Position numbers and translations under genes: made by a program. A stretch of 7,169 bases of DNA, from the NCBI GenBank assembly GCA_937897215.1, contig CALCBQ010000131.1, positions 1-7,169 of the forward strand. The letters are read 5' to 3'. This stretch comes from an uncultured Clostridia bacterium (GTDB taxonomy: Bacteria; Bacillota; Clostridia; Oscillospirales; Acutalibacteraceae). Position 1 is the stretch's first letter. Every line of letters starts with the position of its first letter. The notes beneath the pieces are model-generated. The model was not told the origin of the DNA. It did not search any database and was given only the letters and a program-made list of their open reading frames with translations. Positions 6,338 through 7,169 of this stretch are shown piece after piece.

Positions 6338-6357
6338 TATACAAAAATTTCTGTATA
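6338..6357. promoter_or_regulatory. 20-bp palindrome TATACA-N8-TGTATA
   Basis: Perfect 6-bp half-sites with an 8-nt spacer, the same core as the palindrome at 3017-3036. The right half overlaps a TATAAT (6354-6359) that lacks a good -35. Candidate operator in the divergent region; the cognate protein is unknown. Confidence 0.4.
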
Positions 6358-6424
6358 ATTTTGGTAAGTTTTACAAACTTTTTCAACATTTGAACAAAGT
6401 TATAAACTATCTATTGTATTTACC

Positions 6425-6453
6425 TTGTTTTTCATAAACTTTGGGTATATAAT
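6425..6453 (+). promoter_or_regulatory. Promoter of the flavin reductase family gene
   Basis: TTGTTT (6425-6430), 17-nt spacer, perfect TATAAT (6448-6453). The expected start near 6460 gives a leader of about 22 nt containing AAGGAG at 6468-6473. Confidence 0.75.
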
Positions 6454-6481
6454 AAACACAATTCAAAAAGGAGTTTTTCGT

Positions 6482-6985
6482 ATGCAAAAAGAAATTAATA
6501 TTAGAGAATTAAAAGACAATTTTGTTAAAATGATTAGCAACGACTGGGCACTACTCACTGCCGGCGAAAGTAATGATTTCAACACAATGACTGTAAGTTG
6601 GGGTGGAATCGGCGAACTCTGGAATAAAGATGTTTGCTTTGTGTTCGTTCGTCCACAGCGTTTCACCTATGAATTCATAGAAAAAAATGACTACTTTTCA
6701 CTTTCGTTCTTTGGCGGAGAATACAAAAAAGAACTAGGTATTTGTGGCAGTAAATCAGGTCGTGATATTGACAAAATGGCAGAAACAGGGTTTTCCCCTG
6801 TTGACTTAGGTGAGGCAGTTGGCTTTGAGCAAGCAAAGGTAAATGTTGTTCTTAAAAAACTTGCTTACCAAGATATGAAACCTGACGGATTTATTGATGA
6901 AACAATTATGAAAAACTATGCTAACAACGATTTTCACAGAATATATGTTGGGGAAATTGTTAAAGTTGTGCTGAATAATGAGTGA
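6482..6985 (+). CDS. Flavin reductase family (FMN-binding split barrel) protein
   Basis: A 167-residue cytoplasmic protein resembling the flavin-reductase-like split-barrel family, whose members bind FMN and often reduce flavins or substrates with NAD(P)H. Pointers are NTMTVSWGGIGELW (34-47) in the flavin-binding position, VRPQRFTYEFIEKND (56-70), FSLSFF (72-77), SGRDIDK (92-98) and the closing HRIYVGEI (152-159). The substrate cannot be read from sequence; a pyridoxamine-oxidase-like relative is an alternative. The start at 6482 is preferred over the upstream in-frame ATG at 6425 because AAGGAG (6468-6473) is 8 nt before it and the promoter lies inside the longer version. Monocistronic, with its own terminator, divergent from the XRE regulator. 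Confidence 0.88.
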   Translation: MQKEINIRELKDNFVKMISNDWALLTAGESNDFNTMTVSWGGIGELWNKDVCFVFVRPQRFTYEFIEKNDYFSLSFFGGEYKKELGICGSKSGRDIDKMAETGFSPVDLGEAVGFEQAKVNVVLKKLAYQDMKPDGFIDETIMKNYANNDFHRIYVGEIVKVVLNNE

Positions 6986-6994
6986 TGATTTTCA

Positions 6995-7023
6995 GGTGGA
7001 GAAATTCTCCGCCTTTTTCTTTT
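6995..7023 (+). terminator. Intrinsic terminator after the flavin reductase gene
   Basis: Stem GGTGGAG / CTCCGCC (6995-7001 and 7007-7013, one G-T pair) around an AAATT loop, followed by TTTTTCTTTT. It lies 9 nt after the stop codon. Confidence 0.9.
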
Positions 7024-7080
7024 GCAAACTTGTTCTACAAACTCAAATTCATCAAAAAAACCTAAATTCTACATTTAATA

Positions 7081-7109
7081 TTGTATTATTAAAAATTATT
7101 TGCTATAAT
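7081..7109 (+). promoter_or_regulatory. Promoter for the gene at the right edge
   Basis: TTGTAT (7081-7086), 17-nt spacer, then an extended -10 TGC-TATAAT (7101-7109). Expected transcription start near 7116. Confidence 0.7.
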
Positions 7110-7145
7110 GTAATCTGTATAATTATGAATATGGGGTTTTATGCG

Positions 7146-7169
7146 ATGAATAAGAAGATGATTGTAATT
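7146..7169 (+). CDS. Start of an unidentified gene, cut by the window edge
   Basis: Eight codons (MNKKMIVI) remain. In-frame ATGs also occur at 7125 and 7131. I prefer 7146 because GGGG at 7133-7136 could act as a weak ribosome binding site, and a start at 7125 would leave a leader of only about 9 nt. The basic then hydrophobic beginning would suit a signal peptide, but eight residues cannot show this. Confidence 0.5.

Larger units (their letters stand above)
6226..6481. other. Divergent intergenic region with several dyads
   Basis: This 256-nt AT-rich region separates the regulator operon from the flavin reductase gene. It holds TAGTT-N7-AACTA (6323-6339), TATACA-N8-TGTATA (6338-6357), AAGTTT-TAC-AAACTT (6366-6380), TTCAA-CAT-TTGAA (6382-6394), AGTT-ATA-AACT (6398-6408) and the plus-strand promoter at 6425-6453. 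A short GC-rich stem CGCC-N6-GGCG (about 6270-6283) lies nearer the regulator gene. I could not assign a convincing minus-strand promoter. No gene is seen. Confidence 0.6.

Noticed and set aside
6147..6437. Plus-strand frame of 96 codons across the regulator start and the divergent region
   Set aside because: Antisense to the XRE gene and then AT-rich noncoding DNA; lacks a ribosome binding site and covers a run of dyads.

Overview
The window looks like chromosomal DNA from a low-GC Gram-positive anaerobe, most likely class Clostridia (Oscillospirales/Ruminococcaceae-like). This rests on AT-rich intergenic DNA, strong GGAGG-type ribosome binding sites, sigma-A-type promoters, the type of ArgG and ArgH proteins, and dispersed GC-rich palindromic elements that I associate with these genomes. 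The taxonomic call is inference; no rRNA or tRNA gene is present to fix it.

Layout. Positions 74-2814 (minus strand) hold argG then argH, the last two enzymes of arginine biosynthesis, probably one transcript from a good promoter at 2871-2898. Upstream of that promoter are three ARG-box-like 14-mers at exact 21-nt spacing (2938-2993), pointing to ArgR control. Positions 3125-4879 (minus) encode a 584-residue protein with three membrane segments and a large extracytoplasmic part, which I cannot name. Positions 5016-6225 (minus) form a compact three-gene unit: a small XRE/Cro-type regulator, endonuclease III (nth) and a 113-residue protein of unknown function, closed by a textbook intrinsic terminator at 4983-5010. 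Divergent from it, 6482-6985 (plus) encodes a flavin-reductase-family protein with its own promoter and terminator. The right edge carries a promoter and the first codons of another plus-strand gene.

The arginine genes are interspersed with a family of short GC-rich two-hairpin elements: 14-63, a back-to-back pair at 1470-1566, and 3060-3109. Each time, one end lies only 10-15 nt beyond the stop codon of a minus-strand gene. The two single copies are identical at 46 of 50 positions, and all four differences fall in one hairpin stem as two compensatory base-pair changes. That is the most interesting pattern here.

I see no CRISPR array, transposase, phage gene, RNA gene or obvious new defence or metabolic system. 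The most uncharacterised parts are the 584-residue membrane protein, the 113-residue protein beside nth, the hairpin elements, and a 20-bp palindrome type (TATACA-N8-TGTATA) that occurs in two separate intergenic regions.
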